64,000 nucleotides of DNA from Nectonema munidae (GCA_030549495.1 JAUIRK010000987.1:620001-684000), one strand, 5' to 3'. Shown: positions 31,330 through 45,200, counted from the stretch's first letter. Translations and numbers: made by a program. The notes: a model not told the origin generated them from the sequence alone.

Positions 31330-33870
31330 GTTATTTATTTGCGTATGAAAGAAGTAAAGGAACCGATAGCACGAAAAGGAGTGATCATAAGAAAATGAAA
31401 TTGTAAATCTTTTAAAGGCTTTTAAAATTATATTGTCAATATAGTACTCCGTTGGGTGCTATATAGTTTAAGAAACAAGTTGCCTACACGGAAGATATAC
31501 ATACTGTTTTCCAATGAACTAGGAGTTGTTGTAAAAATCTAGTATTGAGACTTTCAAAAAACATTTTCACCGTGAAGAAGAAGCTTCTCCTTTATGAATC
31601 AAGAATTCTTAAACCAATCAATAATTTAATCGCCAATTGACTAAAAATGGGATCAGAAATTTTTTAAACATTAGGAGTCACCATAACTATGACAGATACT
31701 TATAGGTGAAGATATATTTCATTTTTAATGAGATTTGATTTGGATACATTGATCACTAAATCAAGTAAAGAACAATAAGATGAAAATATCGATAAAAATA
31801 TGCTAATTTGTAAAAATTTTGTTCTAGGATCATTGCCTTTAAAACCTATCATAAAATCATCTGAGTGACCTTCATTAAAAAACCGTAAGAAAGCGCTAGG
31901 TTAAATAAAGGATTTTTCAAAATTATAAGCAGTATATCAAAAAAGCATTCCCCTTGTGGATTTAACTTGTAACGTTGTTATCACGTGCATATATGAATAT
32001 ATTGTTAAGGTAGGATTTGATAAATTTTCATTAATGTACTCAAACTGGTAACTATTTATGCATTTAGAGTAAGTATGTATTTTAATATTCTAAATTCATT
32101 TTTTCAAGAGCTTTTACTAGGCAAAGTTGAAGAGTTATTGGTCTCCAGTTCGAAATTTCAAAATTCGAAATTGGCCCTTTAGGAATAAATATAACTGTTC
32201 CTGTTTTTAAAGAAGTTGGAAAGTAGGAAAATTTTAAACAAGCAATGCAAATATTAATTAAAAAGTCAAAGATACGTTGCAAAACAAGTTTTAAGTAAAC
32301 AATTAATATTATCAAATCTTGGAGAATGTTTGCAGTGTATGTTTTTAAAACTAACATGATTTCATATGGAGAAACTGAAAGAAAAGAAACACGGTGATCA
32401 GAGCCTACAGGAAAAGATTTACGGTAATGAGATCTTGAAAATAGAGTTTCAAAAATTGGATAAGAATTTTAATTTTTTTCCAAGAGTGAGAAGTGAAATT
32501 ATTAAATTTAAGCTAAGATTTTTTTTGAAATAATTAATTTTGTGGGCATAGTATGCTTTAATACTCATATATATCTCCAGGTTTTCTTCAGTGCGACGTC
32601 GCTTAAAGTATTTACATTTATAAAAAGGTGATCTTAGAGTGAATGTTCTTCAAGAGTTTTCCAATTTCGAACATATTTTTTCATTTTATTTTTACAAAAT
32701 TTAAATAAATATGAGAAGCAAGATTACAATCGGATCTAAGATTTTTGTAGGTAGATTCTTTGGAAGAATCAAGAAGATGTTGATCAAAATTCATAAGATT
32801 TTTAAAAAACATCTAATCTTTGATATCAGGGTACAAATCCCAAAAGTGGTGGCAAGTGTTTATGTCAGAAATGACAACAAAAAGAGAGTCATCGAGTTTA
32901 GCAATAACATTGAAAAAGAAAAAGTAAATTAATTCATTATCAGTAAGAGGAAGGTAGAAAAAAGTTAGAAAAACTGAAGAGTTGTTAACGAGAATAGAAA
33001 TAACAGTAATTGTATTGAAAGATGGATTAAATTCAAAATTGGATGAGAGAGATTTTAAAATAACTATGGAAGGTAATTGCTACTTGAAATAAGAATTTTG
33101 GGGAATAGTAAATATATTATAATGAAATTTTTCTAAAAAGTCAAAAGATTTTACCAAAAAATTCTAGATTTTCTCAAATTAATATGCAATTAACATGGAT
33201 ATCGTCATTTAAAAGTGATAAATGTTTCTAGCATATGTGCGTGAATATTTCTAGAATTTTGATGTTTTTTAAAAAGTTGGACCTTTCTCATAATCATAGT
33301 TCTGTTCCTCATTGCAATTAATTCAAGATGAATTAGAAGCGTGATATGTTTTGCGTTGTGTCCTAATTTAGAAAATTTAGGTTTAGAAATTGTTAATTCG
33401 ATCTGTAATGAATTATAGCCGCAGAAAATATTAAAACGTGAGCAACAAGAGAATTATTTTGTTTAACTATATCAAATTTGAACTTTTTGTTATTAGTAAT
33501 TATTGATTGAAAAGGCTTAACGCCAAAAGTTAATAAAATCTATGAGGTCCTTGTCTTCAAGATCAACATGTATAGATTTTATAAAAAATCTAGGTTCAAA
33601 ATTTTAATTATTTAAAATTTTGAACTTGTCTTTGAAAAAAGAAGCAGCCTGAGCTTTCTGACAAGGATTATCAAAATTTAAAGTTATTTTAATTTGATTA
33701 ATAGAAATTTTGTTCTTACACGGATTAAGAGATAAATTTGACTTTTAGGGTGCTAGCTGGGTTTAAAGTTTTTGTATCAGAAATATATAAAGAAGCAACC
33801 TTAATTTTTGAACAGATGAATCATTAATTAACTTAAATTTGGCAACTATAGTATCTTTCATATGTAAAAT
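31330..33870 (-). mobile_element. LINE relic (ORF1-like, endonuclease and RT fragments)
   Basis: On the minus strand, 33300-33360 has an FSKLGHNAKHI-like remnant of a CCHC knuckle. At 32850-32920 it reads NVIAKLDDSLFVVISDINTC then HHFWD, like the (G)DFNxHHxxW motif of AP endonucleases. At 32100-32300 it reads FPTSLKTGTVIFIPKG and ISNWRPITLQLCLVKALEK, the start of the reverse transcriptase. The order fits one non-LTR element reading leftward. The 31330-32080 part is unreadable. Confidence 0.65.
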
Positions 33871-33889
33871 AATAAGATCTTGCCTTGGG

Positions 33890-33945
33890 GATCGAACCCC
33901 TGACCTTCAACTGTTAAGCTGGGAGGTACACCCACATTATAATAA
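33890..33945 (-). repeat. tRNA-like B box segment
   Basis: The minus strand reads GAAGGTCAGGGGTTCGATCC, a strong RNA polymerase III B box (GGTTCGATCC). The upstream stretch does not fold into a tRNA anticodon arm, so this is more likely a SINE head fragment than a tRNA gene. Confidence 0.4.
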
Positions 33946-34049
33946 TGTAGTAATATAATAATTTATATATTTATAATATATAATTGTTTTTTGTTTATGT
34001 AATTGATTCTTTTGGCTTTAATATATATTTACTTTAATTTACATTTATT

Positions 34050-34071
34050 TTCTTCTTCTTCTTCTTCTTCT
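34050..34071 (+). repeat. (TTC)n microsatellite
   Basis: Seven TTC units in a row. Confidence 0.9.
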
Positions 34072-34079
34072 AGTAATAA

Positions 34080-35490
34080 AATGGATAAAATATTTATATT
34101 CTTTTGTAATCTATTATATATTTATTTTATAATTTAATATTGATATCTAATAAATTTTCGCTATTTAAAATAATTATTGTAATTTTATTCTTCATCAAAA
34201 TTTAGATTTAAGGTTGTGTAAATACTAGCATTGTCTCTTTCGTTCTTGTCGATGAATGGGAATACGTTTATTTATATTAATTTCATTGTAAAACACAAGT
34301 AAAATACAAAGAAAGTTAAAATAATTAATGGCACTTGTTTAATTCCTACACCTCTTTTAGAACTTGTTTTTAAATTGTTGTTTAACTTTTTGAATATTAC
34401 TAAAAATATAAGAAAAAAATTAATAGGAGATTATACATAAATGCGTCCCCCAAAATATTTAAGTTTTAAGATTTTGAATTTTCAAAATATTAGGTACAAT
34501 GAGTTCATTTATTTTTTCAAAACTGTGTTGAAAGTAAGTAATTTTAAGAATTATCAATTTTATATGTTGTGTCCAGGAAAGTTTTTTTTTTCTGATAATA
34601 TTACATCAAGAAAATTAAATGTTAAGACTACTTAATGAGAAATCATCAATCCACAAGGACAACCCAGTAGGTAAGTTTACTAGAAATAACCATGCATTTA
34701 CACTTACTGTAATTAAGAGGAAATTTGAAGACCCGTGGAAAAATTTCTGATTAACTATATTCGTGACGTTCTATTAAAAATGTGCCTCTCTTTTCCTAAA
34801 ATATTAAATATTTTTACAAAATTTTCGCATGAACCCACTAAATAATTGCTTGCGAATCTGATGGTGTGATTTATTTTTCATAAAAATCATTCATAATTGA
34901 CAATCAATGCCAGATATAATAATCCTCAAAATATATTATAATTCCAATTTTTTTTGACCCCTAATTTTTGGTGATTAATTTAATCAAAATATTTCACCTA
35001 TCATAAAATTAGCTTTCACAGGTAACATAATGCCAAACATTTTTTCTCATAATTTTAAAATGACCTTATCTATACACAGTAGATCTATTATACTTTTCTC
35101 TATTTCATCATGACTGTATTTTTGTCAATATATACACAAAAAATGAAAAAAAGAATTCAATCGATGAAATAGTTTTTTTGTTGATATTATAAATGGGACT
35201 GAATTTCTACTCAAGGTGACATGAGATCATGTTTGGTTAAAGCTTATAAAATTTAATTTTATAAATTTTTATTTCTCATGAAATTTTTCAGTAATAACCT
35301 TATAGATATTTTTATAAAAAGCTGTACATTGTGAAAAATGTTATAAAAAATTTTTACGCGAAAAATATTACACGGTGCTACTCTAACAAAACCGAGCACT
35401 TTTGGCCCTCCTTGGTTTCATTCTTGTTCCTTAATTTATCCCTCCCTCCGTTTAAAGGGAGCTTTGAACTATATAACTCAATTGGTTAGT
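34080..35490. other. Intergenic AT-rich DNA inside the inverted-array pair
   Basis: No coding or repeat signal could be supported. An open stretch at 34441-34635 has no recognisable product. Confidence 0.4.
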
Positions 35491-35499
35491 ATCAAAAGA

Positions 35500-35925
35500 G
35501 TGACAAAATTAGCCACTTTTTAAATAGTGCTCAAAGAAGTGACAGGTCAAGCGAGTGAAATTTGATTGATAATTCCACACAATCTTGCACCCTAATTGCG
35601 AGAACTAAATCCCAAAATGAGCTGAGCATCGTAAAAATATATATATTTTTTTAAAATATGAAGTATCTTTCATGAGATAATTTGAGGCATGCATCACTAA
35701 TTCTATTTGCACTTTGGCACATTTTTTCACAGTAATGATGAAAATTCAGCCAAATATGGTATTAGCATGTTCAATCTAGTTAAAAAAATATTTCACCTAA
35801 AATGGGAATAAATGTTTTTGAAGAAAATTTTCCTCGGAAACAAACAAATTTGATTTACGTTTTCACATCCTAATTACGTAAACTGTGCCCAAAAATGAAA
35901 TCAGCATGGTTGAGTTGGGATCCTT
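35500..35925 (-). repeat. Inverted copy of the 30.8-31.1 kb array
   Basis: Read on the minus strand from 35920 down, it gives CCATGCTGATTTCATTTTTG, AATTAGGATGTGAAAA, AATTAGTGATGCATGCCT, TGTGTGGAATTATCAATCA in the order found at 30795-31100 on the plus strand. Confidence 0.75.
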
Positions 35926-35999
35926 TAATCCTCTTCATAGAATGATAATAGGTCAAAGCGAGGGAAGTGTTGAGACTCTTTAAGTGCGAACAATAAATC

Positions 36000-36880
36000 A
36001 TGACTTGATTACCACTATAAAGTCTTCAGGGATTGGGATCTTTATTTTGGGTAGAAAATAAAGATTTATCTGATTCTTTCCAAGATGATGGCATCCAGCT
36101 AACTTTATCTGCGTAGTCTGAAAATTTGCAATTTTGTGATGAATCCGTGCTAGGTGTGTCTTAGAAAGAAAATCGGAACTATCGATAGGTGAAAGTATTT
36201 GATATGCAGTAGTTTGACGTTGAGTGAATCTTAGCGTCCGAGGGTAACGAGCACCTCCATGAATGAGTAAGATACTAAAAGTGGTTGAACATAAGCTAGT
36301 GTATTTACTGAATTAAATTGATGTTTGTACAGCCACCATGCGAAGAAAGACAAGGGTTTCATCTATCTTCGAGAAACTACCTATGTCCACGAATCCACGT
36401 TTATTGAAAATAGTGGAATCTTTCTCCTCTTCTCTACCTTTTAAGGTTTTAGCATGTTCTAGTTGGAGGAACCAATCACCAAAGTAGTACGCGTTAAGAA
36501 GAGCAACTAGAGAATGTTCGTCTCAGTCAAATTGGGTGTGCATAGTGGGCCTAACTCTAAACTCTTGCTGCTTAGTAAATACTTGAGTACCTTGGTAAGT
36601 TTTCAGGAGGGACTCAACACTGGCAGTTAACGCTTAATGACGGCTTGAATCAAATGTCAGGAGAAGATCTATGGTGTAATTTGAGTAATCGCAAAGTATG
36701 CAGTAGTTTGCACTCTTTTTAGAGAAGCTAAGAGCACACAATCAGTAAGTATGTAAAAGTGAGTATTGAAGTTTAGTAGAGAATGGAAAGGTGATGTGGT
36801 AGTTCTCAAAGGATCATTCAGCTTACGCGTCATTGATCCACTCATATGTGTAATCAGCTGTGGCCATCAATAACTCTATA
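36000..36880 (-). other. GC-richer, coding-like but unidentified stretch
   Basis: Less AT-rich than its flanks. On the minus strand, short open pieces such as TLRFTQRQTTAYQILSPID and VDIGSFSKIDETLVFLRMVA can be read, separated by stops. No family was recognised. It may be the fossil of a mobile element or an old exon-bearing copy. Confidence 0.3.
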
Positions 36881-37000
36881 GGGCCTGAGTAATGTTGGAT
36901 AAATACTGGGTTTCGATAACTCAAGGTCTTGGGGTCGATTCTTCATGAAGCCTACTTTCTTCATAGTTTGATACAAACGGCGAAATTGTGCCTTTTCTCA
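36881..37000 (+). repeat. SINE-2 copy
   Basis: Starts GGGCCTGAGTAATGTTGG, has the word CTGGGTTTCGATAACTCAAG, a B-box-like GGGGTCGATTC, and the family tail TTCATAGTTTGATACAAACGG. Same family as 43711, 44861, 48275 and 63672. Confidence 0.7.
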
Positions 37001-38067
37001 GTTGATATAATATTGCTAACAGAAGTTGAGGAGGTAAACTCAAAGTATATTTCCTATAATGCTTTTGAAAAATATTTTCCATAAACTTTAAGTATTTTTT
37101 CATTAGAGAGTATATCTTGTTATCTAGCATAGGGTAGAAAGTGGTAGTTGTCAGCCGGTCTGTCACTAGCTGTTGTTCTTGCTGTCTAGATTTAACAGAG
37201 AATAGTTCTAATTCTTCATTTTTGATAAATTTCTCCATTTTGATTTTGAGTTGAGATAGTATGGTCAACTATGTCACCTAGAGCAGTTTTCTTAATCTTT
37301 TTTGCCCCATTTTAATTTTTTTTTCTTTATTATATAAATAGTGAAGAAATAAAAAGGTCAAATAATCAAAATTATCTAACAATATTTCTTGTTAAAGTCG
37401 TTTTTCTGATTCAACCCTTAACAGTTTTACTTTACTCAACTATTCTGCTCTGTCTTTAAACCATTTTTAAACTTTACAAAACCAAACCATACCAGATAAA
37501 ATATTTTTAAACATGTCTCTAACGCCTCTTTTTTAAAATACATTCAACCATCTTCAAATGCATTCTTGTTTTTTGTACGGGTCTTAATCGTAACCGTAAT
37601 GTGCTTCTTTCTGGCTTTTGCCGTTAGAAATCAAAAGCCTAAAAATGTAGTACGAAAAATAGATAATTGCGACTTCTACTCTGATTTTAAAAAATAGATA
37701 TATTCATAATTGTTTGATTAAAAAATAAATGCCTAGTCACTCTCTTTAGTTCCAAACGTTGCAAAAACACAACATAAACGTGTTAATAATTTTAGTCTGA
37801 CGTTGTATTTTTGCAACTCATAGAAAACGGCTAAAAATACAATAAAATTAATGAATGAACCTTTTTATTGCACCTACCAACTTGTAAAGGAAGAAAGTTC
37901 AGTTAATGGGTAGAAAGCTTTGGAAAAAATAAAATGGGATAAATTTAGTTTTGAAGGCTGCTTAGATAAAAAGGTTATCGATAATAATACACTAAAATTC
38001 AAATATAAATTTTAATAAATTATGGTGAAGAAAATGGGAAAAAAATTCGTTAAAACATAAAACAGAA
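37001..38067. other. Intergenic DNA, nothing recognised
   Basis: An open minus-strand stretch of 115 codons reaches in from the SINE (37268 down to 36921), but its end is SINE sequence read backwards and the rest has no recognisable family. Confidence 0.35.
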
Positions 38068-38290
38068 GCGTGCAAAGTGGCCTAGTGGTGGGAGCGTAGG
38101 CTCTCGATGTGATGGTCTGAGTTCGATTCATTCAGCTATGCAAGATTTTTCTTTTCTTGGATGCGATACCGACAACTTAAAAAAGATGCAGGGCATCTTT
38201 CAATGAGTCTCTCTAAAATCGGCATTCACAAACGACTTTGAAATATGGTACATGTCATCTCACACTTTTAACATTAGTTATAGATTGAAA
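38068..38290 (+). repeat. SINE-1 copy (tRNA-derived)
   Basis: A box TGGCCTAGTGG (38078) and B box GAGTTCGATTC (38119) are spaced as in tRNAs, followed by a non-tRNA body with GATGCGATACCGACAA. An inverted relative is at 54481-54618. Confidence 0.75.
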
Positions 38291-39013
38291 ACTAACTAGT
38301 GAGTCAGTAATTTATGTGGCGTTTCTAAAGCAATTCTTCGTGTAACTAAAAATATAATCCTATAGTCAGGTGAAAAAGTTTTCTCCCATAACCAAAAACT
38401 ACATTATTTTTCTTTTTATTATTTTTTTTGCAATTAATTGTTAAAAATATTAACATATGAGTATTAATTTTTATACTAGTAAACACTTTAAAATTTAATT
38501 CCTTTTATATTTATAGAAAAATTCATTTATATATAGTTTACTTATTAAAAATGCCGTGCAAAATTTTTCCGCCAAAGAACTTATTTTTTATTTTTATAAA
38601 AAAATTCCTTATTTATATTCAAGTTTTTCTTAGTAATAAATTTTGACAATCTTCTGTTTTATCATAAAATATTTTGTTTGTTTGAATTTTTCGATTTGAT
38701 CATTTATGCTTTAAATATCATTAGAATTAAAACGTAAATTAGAAGTCAAAGAGCTATAGCTAAATTGATTGCCTTATCTAGAAGTAATATTCTTTAAAAT
38801 TTATTGAAATTCAAATGTACCGGAACTATTGCAAATAAAGCAAAACCAGTATTTTTCAAAAATTGATTTATAAAATGTACAAAAAATGTTAAGAACATCC
38901 CAATAAATCCCAATTTGTCTGCAAGAAAAACATTTAATAATCTTTACTAGTCAGAATAATTTTCTAATTTTTAATTAATTTTTTTAAAGCTTTTCTAGGT
39001 AGAAGATAGATAA

Positions 39014-39253
39014 ATGGATTCGAGCACTAAAGTATTCAGCCTCGAAGACCTCAACCAACTCATTGACAACAAAAGTGAGTATATAAAAAATAATGGCTGC
39101 CCCAAACTTCTCCTCAATTCCGCCATGAAGATTTTCAAAGAGGCAAAGCAGATGCAAGCTCTGGGTCAAAACGAAAATGCCTACTTGCTCTTTATGAGAT
39201 TCTTTTCTTGCTATCAACAACTTGTAAAGTCGCAAGAGTATAAAGCGAATAAA
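39014..39253 (+). CDS. USP8: USP8 exon 1 (coding), N-terminal helical domain
   Basis: ATG at 39014 begins MDSSTKVFSLEDLNQLID; SAMKIFKEAKQMQALGQNEN then AYLLFMRFFSCYQQLVKS match human SALKIFKTAEECRLDRDEER and AYVLYMKYVTVYNLIKK. Donor GTATTC starts at 39254, phase 0. TCTAG just upstream (ends 38998) could be an acceptor for a 5' UTR exon. Start choice rests on the family alignment. Confidence 0.93.
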
Positions 39254-42200
39254 GTATTCTTTCCTCTTTGATCTTGTTCTTTCGCTTTTCCCTTCTATTT
39301 TTGTTATGTGTGTCAGTTGGTTGATGTCTTTCACTTTTTTCAATTTTCTTGAATTAAATCTTTTTTATAGTATTTAAAGACTTCTTTGTCTTGTGACTGG
39401 ATTTTCCATTTTACTTTCCTTGTTTTAAGGTTAAGTCTTAGAATTAATATTTAAAATCTATTTTTTCCATTAATTTCCACTTCATTGATATAATAATGAA
39501 AATTTGAGCTATATTTGATCAGATGCAGTAATGGAGGCAGTAATTTAAACAAGAGCCCAAAGCTTAAAAGGTTTATCCCTATTGATTACTGTAATTGAAA
39601 GAGTTAGCTTAATGTAATAGAATACACAAGTTATAAAAATCCCCTGATTATATTTGCCAAACATAATTTAAACAAGGAAGTCTTTTATTCTAAAAATAAG
39701 ATATATAGCGCACTTTTATTCTTTGATGTTCGTTTTATTTAATGTTTTAGCATTTTTATCTAACATTTTTGTTAATAAAAGTTAGTAAAAATAACTTTAT
39801 TTTCATGTAATTTGTACCTAGGAAATGAAATAGCTAAGGTTTGTAACATATTCTTCCTTTCAAAAATTTTAAACCTTCAATTTCTGTAAGGGCCAAATTT
39901 AAATTCACGACCACATACCTGCCAATTCATAGACCCATGTCCTAAACATATTTTCAAACAATTTACCCTGCTAACCGAATATATGTGTTGGTAGAATATG
40001 AAGATTACATAAGATGATTCTTTGTTTTTCTGTATTACAAATCTAGCTTGGTAACATTTCGTTGCTAAAAATTTTTAAATTTAATTTCAAGCAATAATGC
40101 ATTTGTAATCAATTCAGCTGACCCATTCATTTGTAGTGAACCAGACTTGTTGACAATTAGTGGGATGAGAGGCTGAGAAAAATCGATTATTTTCTAATTA
40201 ATATTGCATCCTATAGTAGGGTTGTTGAATAATTTGCTGTCGGATAAATGAGGTCTGAATGTATTACCAATGAGTCTTTTAATTCAACACTTTCCATATG
40301 GTTACATTTTTAACCTTCTAAATCAAATATAGAATTGACTCTTCCAAAATTCAGCTCCTTAAAAGATTTACAAAGGAGATCATTTTAGAGTCATGGTATA
40401 AAACCTTCACTTGGTTAGAGTATAGCAAATCTATCGATAAACTATACAAATAGACTGACAATCCGTCTTAATAACTGGTAAATGAAAATAAAGAGGGTTA
40501 AAGACTTAATTATATCCGATGAGTGATCTATCCTATATGAATGATTTTCTCTTGTTGAGCTTGAAGAGTGGTTCACAAACTTTAAAAATTTCAGCATGGT
40601 GGCCTAACTATAATTTTTTAATAGCTCGTGATCTCATTTAAGAAAAATTAATCAACTAATAAACTACTGTACTAAAAAAATTGGCACAATTCAAAATTTG
40701 TTTATTCAAAAATTGTCTGAATAATCCAATCAATAAGTAAATGGGATGGATGCATTTGCTTCATCTAAACCAATTTTGCCTATGCAACTCCAATATCATT
40801 ACTCCCTTCCAATCTATTTCGGGATTTGGTTTCAATATCAAGTAACATGGGAAATGCTTGATCACAATCATGTGTAGGGACGAATCGAATCAGAACTTTC
40901 AGAGCAATCCTTGCAACACCAGCATTGGACTGGCCCATTTCAATCGAAAAATTGCTATAAGACATCATAAAAAACATATTTGCACCTTCCTAATCATTAA
41001 TTAAATCGATAAACTGTTGTTGAACAAGCAAAATTGTTCAATTTAAAATTGCTGTTGAATTAAGAAGTTTTCTTAGGCCAGATTGCTTTTCGAGATTAAT
41101 AAACCGGTTTTTGATAAATTGATAGTATTTTCTAAATTTTTGTAGGTTAGGAAAATAAAAAGATATTTCTTGGCTAATATATGCTACATGGTGTTTTATG
41201 GCCACCACGGTATCTTCATTGATATCTTGGGAATTTATAGATTCAAATATGTTCACTAAAAATGATAGGAATATAACAAAACGGATTCAGAAAATTTTAC
41301 ATGCATGTCTCGTTTGCTTTGCAGAAATTACTGGATTTCTTTCCATAGTATCGCTTCGTTACTTTTCCTTTGGAAAGCCACCTCATGTTTCAGTGCATCA
41401 AAAGTGTTTCAAATTCGAAATCATTTTTCTGCATAACTCTGAAAACAAAAAAGAGTTGAAGGCATTTGTTTTAATTAAATAAGCTGTTTTAATTCATTGA
41501 GAACATTTTTCAAAGGCTTGGCGATGAATAGCGCACTCGATACCAGTTACATCTGGAGATGTTTACTTAATCAGAGTATAAAAACGAGAACAACAACAAA
41601 TTGCTAGAGTACGGTCAGTAACACTCTACGTTGATGTTCTGGCTTATATTACACCCATAATATAAATTTATGCAAAAAAAGATAATATATAGGCATAAGT
41701 GAACGCGTCTACGTTTATGTTCTATTCTATAGCGTCACCACACCTCTAATAAACTTTTTCGTTGTGTAGTATTTATTGACAGTGTTTAGAGACTAAATTT
41801 AAGTCAATCCTCATGATGCTTATAACTTTTGCATTTCATAATCAATTTTAGCATGCAATACACCAAATTATATGAGTCACACATGAAGAATTTATAGTAT
41901 TGAATTAAGACTTCTTATTTCACAATTTGATAGCTTATGAAATCAGTATTTTGAGTTTTTGAAAAGTGATTTATTTACTGAAATTTGTATTTTCCAATAA
42001 ATTGTTGGATCTCTTAATTTTTTAAAATTCAAATTTTCTGAAATGTTAGCGATTTTATATTTCTTTTGTTGTCTCCCGCCGTGAAAAATTACATTAATCA
42101 AATTTGATATCATTAAATATTTTCTTAATGTGGTGAAGCTAATATTTTGTGTACTAGTAATATAAGTTACCTAACGCAAAATTGTAAATGCTCTTATTTT

Positions 42201-45200
42201 TATAATTAAACTTTTGTTTTTCTTATATTTCCAAGGTATATTACAACTGTATTTTGGGTAAGAATCCACAAGATGCTTTACAACAAGCTGAAAATTTGTC
42301 ACTTATTCTTCCACGGTTTTTTAACTTAATTTTCTTCAAAAATCTAAAATTATTTTCCATGATTTTCCCAAGATCTGAAAGTTTAAATGCGTCTTCGCAA
42401 GATAGAACGAAAAACGGTGGCGTAAATGACAATTGCGATAGCGATCGAATCAATGAAAAGGGTGCAATTTTTAAAGACGCCATTAATGAGAAAGACGGAA
42501 AAAAACCATCAGTAACTTTTCGCAAATGTTCGAGAGGCGTTTCTTTCATTTCATCTCAAGAATTTTTCAATCTGTACTCCCTTTCCACCGATCAAAGCCA
42601 AAATCTCTTATTTGTGATTGACGTTAGAAGCGCTGCAGCGTTTGAAGAATCAAGCTTACTTTTTCGACAACTCATCAATATTCCAGAAGAAGATTTAACT
42701 CCGGGGTAAAAATGTTTCTACAATGTTTTATTCTATTTCCTGCTTTTTCAACTTTTTTTCACGTTTTCCTATGACGTTTTATTGTTAACCTCCATGCATG
42801 CATGCATAAATAAATAAATACGGGTTAATTTAATATATTGACCCATTAGTCAAATTTTCAATTAGCATTTTAAGTTTTATTCGATCTTTTACCGATCATA
42901 TATTAGTTTTTTAAATTCTATTTTATCTTAGAATCGAAAAAACTTAAACAGAACCGAAAAATAATAAAATAGAATTGAGTATTTTGCATGATCAATAAAA
43001 TGTTTTATCCCTTAAACACTAATAAGCAAATTAATCCTATAATTTTTCCTTATACTATTACCTTTAATCTTTTTTTCGTATCAATAAATTTCACCATTAC
43101 AACATGAATAAGGTAGGAAATTTATTATTTTTCAAAAAACTTTTTTATACCACTATCCAATAAGCAATGCTCTTTATTGTTCAAAACGACACTTGAACCA
43201 TGCAAAATTAATAAATCCATTTTCTTAAAAAACATTTTTGACAATATTTGAAATACAGTCAAGCTCGTTTATCGGATTTTGGTATTTAATTTTGCTTGGA
43301 CATTGATATCTGGCTTCTGATCTCAGCCTTTTTAGTTCTAGTTTAGATAAAGCGGAGGATTTTTCCATGATTCAACTTCTTCAGCTAGAAATTTATGATA
43401 AAATATCACAACAATAACAAAAAAATAGTAGTAAAAATCACGTATATTTCAAATACTCTTTCCAGAACTACGTTAAATCTTTTTTCTATGCCAAAATGCA
43501 AAATCCTTTAATCACGATCTTGAACACGCATTTTATTGATTACCTGTAGAGACGAAAAAGGAAATTCATTCAAAATTGAAAAAATAGTTAAAAATGATAA
43601 TCTATCATTAAATTAGCCTTCTAGTTTTTGGAGGTTTTCATCTATGGCAATGATTACCATGATGAAACGCATCTTAATAACAATTTAAGAATGTCTGCAA
43701 AACTTAATAAAGTTGCTTAGATACTTCTCTTCGCTACCACAAAGTCTCGGGTTCGATTCAGCATCAAGCCTTCTCTTTGCTCATAGTTTGACACACGCGG
43801 TGCATTTGAGTCTTTCCAATGAAAACACTCGAAGGTTTCTTTACCTTTATGTGGAGACCTGGTTTTAAGGGTCAATTAAAAATAAATATGGTTAAATTTT
43901 CTTAAAATATCTTTGCGTTCTTTTTTGATAAAATTGGTACCACTTCTAGTGTTTTTACACGTCTCATATTCAGAGTAAAACGTATATAACACGGCCATAA
44001 AGCGACTTATTTTTAGTTTTGGCCTTATTAAAGGGGTGGATATTCAATCTCATTTCCTCTTTGCTTCATATTAGCGGTGTAACTATCTTAAGTCTATGTT
44101 TTATAGATAATAATTGATGGACTATTGGAATATTAATAATTTTAATAAGCGCCAAGTCCTAATGTTTGTACTTTTTTCAGACTTTAGAAGAGCGTATTTG
44201 AGAAGCAAAATACCTATTCATTAGTGTTCATTTTATCTAGTCAGACTCCTCAACTCAGACAATAAATATTACATGGTTGATGGCTTTATTGTGTTTCAGA
44301 GATACTATGAATAAAAATGGTTTCCCTTCTTAATCAATATGTTCTATAAAAGTATTTCATCTTTAACCTTTTTAGTTTATATAGTTTTTGACACAGATCA
44401 AACAAAACGTCCAGAGTTTATTTGCTTACACTTTCGTTTAAAATTCAGATTTTGCGTAATTCAAATAAAATGGATTGTAATTTGCTATATTTATTTTATT
44501 TGCATTTCTTCTATAATCACTAACCCTTATTTAATATAGCGAAACAAAACTTACATAGTTTTTAAAAAAGTAAAAGATTTTCAAAAACTTACCTTCAACT
44601 CATTGGATTAGAATTGGTCTGAGAGATATGGCAAAACAAAAATTAAACACTGAATAAAAACGCCATCTGTAGGATGAAATCACCTGAATGAGTGCGCCTG
44701 GATCTTTTCTAAGCCCCAACTAAATTTCGTATATCCTATTCAAATTCGATTCTATAATGGCGCCACCTTCCTAACGCATCCAATCGACACGCAATTTTAA
44801 ATAAAGAGCGCCACCTGATATGAGAAAAGGAAGTAATGTTTATATGCATATTTTATATTTGGGGTCGTGTGTAAGGTTGGTTAGATATCTGGCTTCGATA
44901 CGAGAAGGTCTCGGTTTCGATCCAGCATCAAGCCTTCTTTGTTCATAGTTCGACAGAAGTGGTTCAATTGCGCCATATCAATAAAAACACTCCAAAGCAA
45001 CTTAACCTTTATAATTGCAATGATATTTTTACGAATTGAATTGTTCTGAAGGAATTGGAAAAACAGATGAACTTGAAAGTGATGATTCCGTCTCAATACG
45101 TTAACTTATGGTTATAATGAACCTGAAGGTTTACCTACCGCAAAACTTTTTATACAGTCGTTCTCGACCTTTTTACTCCCCGGACCCCTATCAATCATTG

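Noticed and set aside
33890-33945. Possible tRNA gene (minus strand)
   Set aside because: The B box is strong, but no anticodon stem and no acceptor stem pairing can be drawn; a SINE fragment is more likely.
36921-37268. 115-codon open stretch on the minus strand
   Set aside because: Its C-terminal third is the SINE-2 copy read backwards; the rest matches nothing known.
38984-39343. 119-codon minus-strand open stretch opposite USP8 exon 1
   Set aside because: It is the antisense shadow of a well-supported exon.
42241-42549. 102-codon minus-strand open stretch opposite USP8 exon 2
   Set aside because: Antisense of a domain-matched exon; no similarity of its own.
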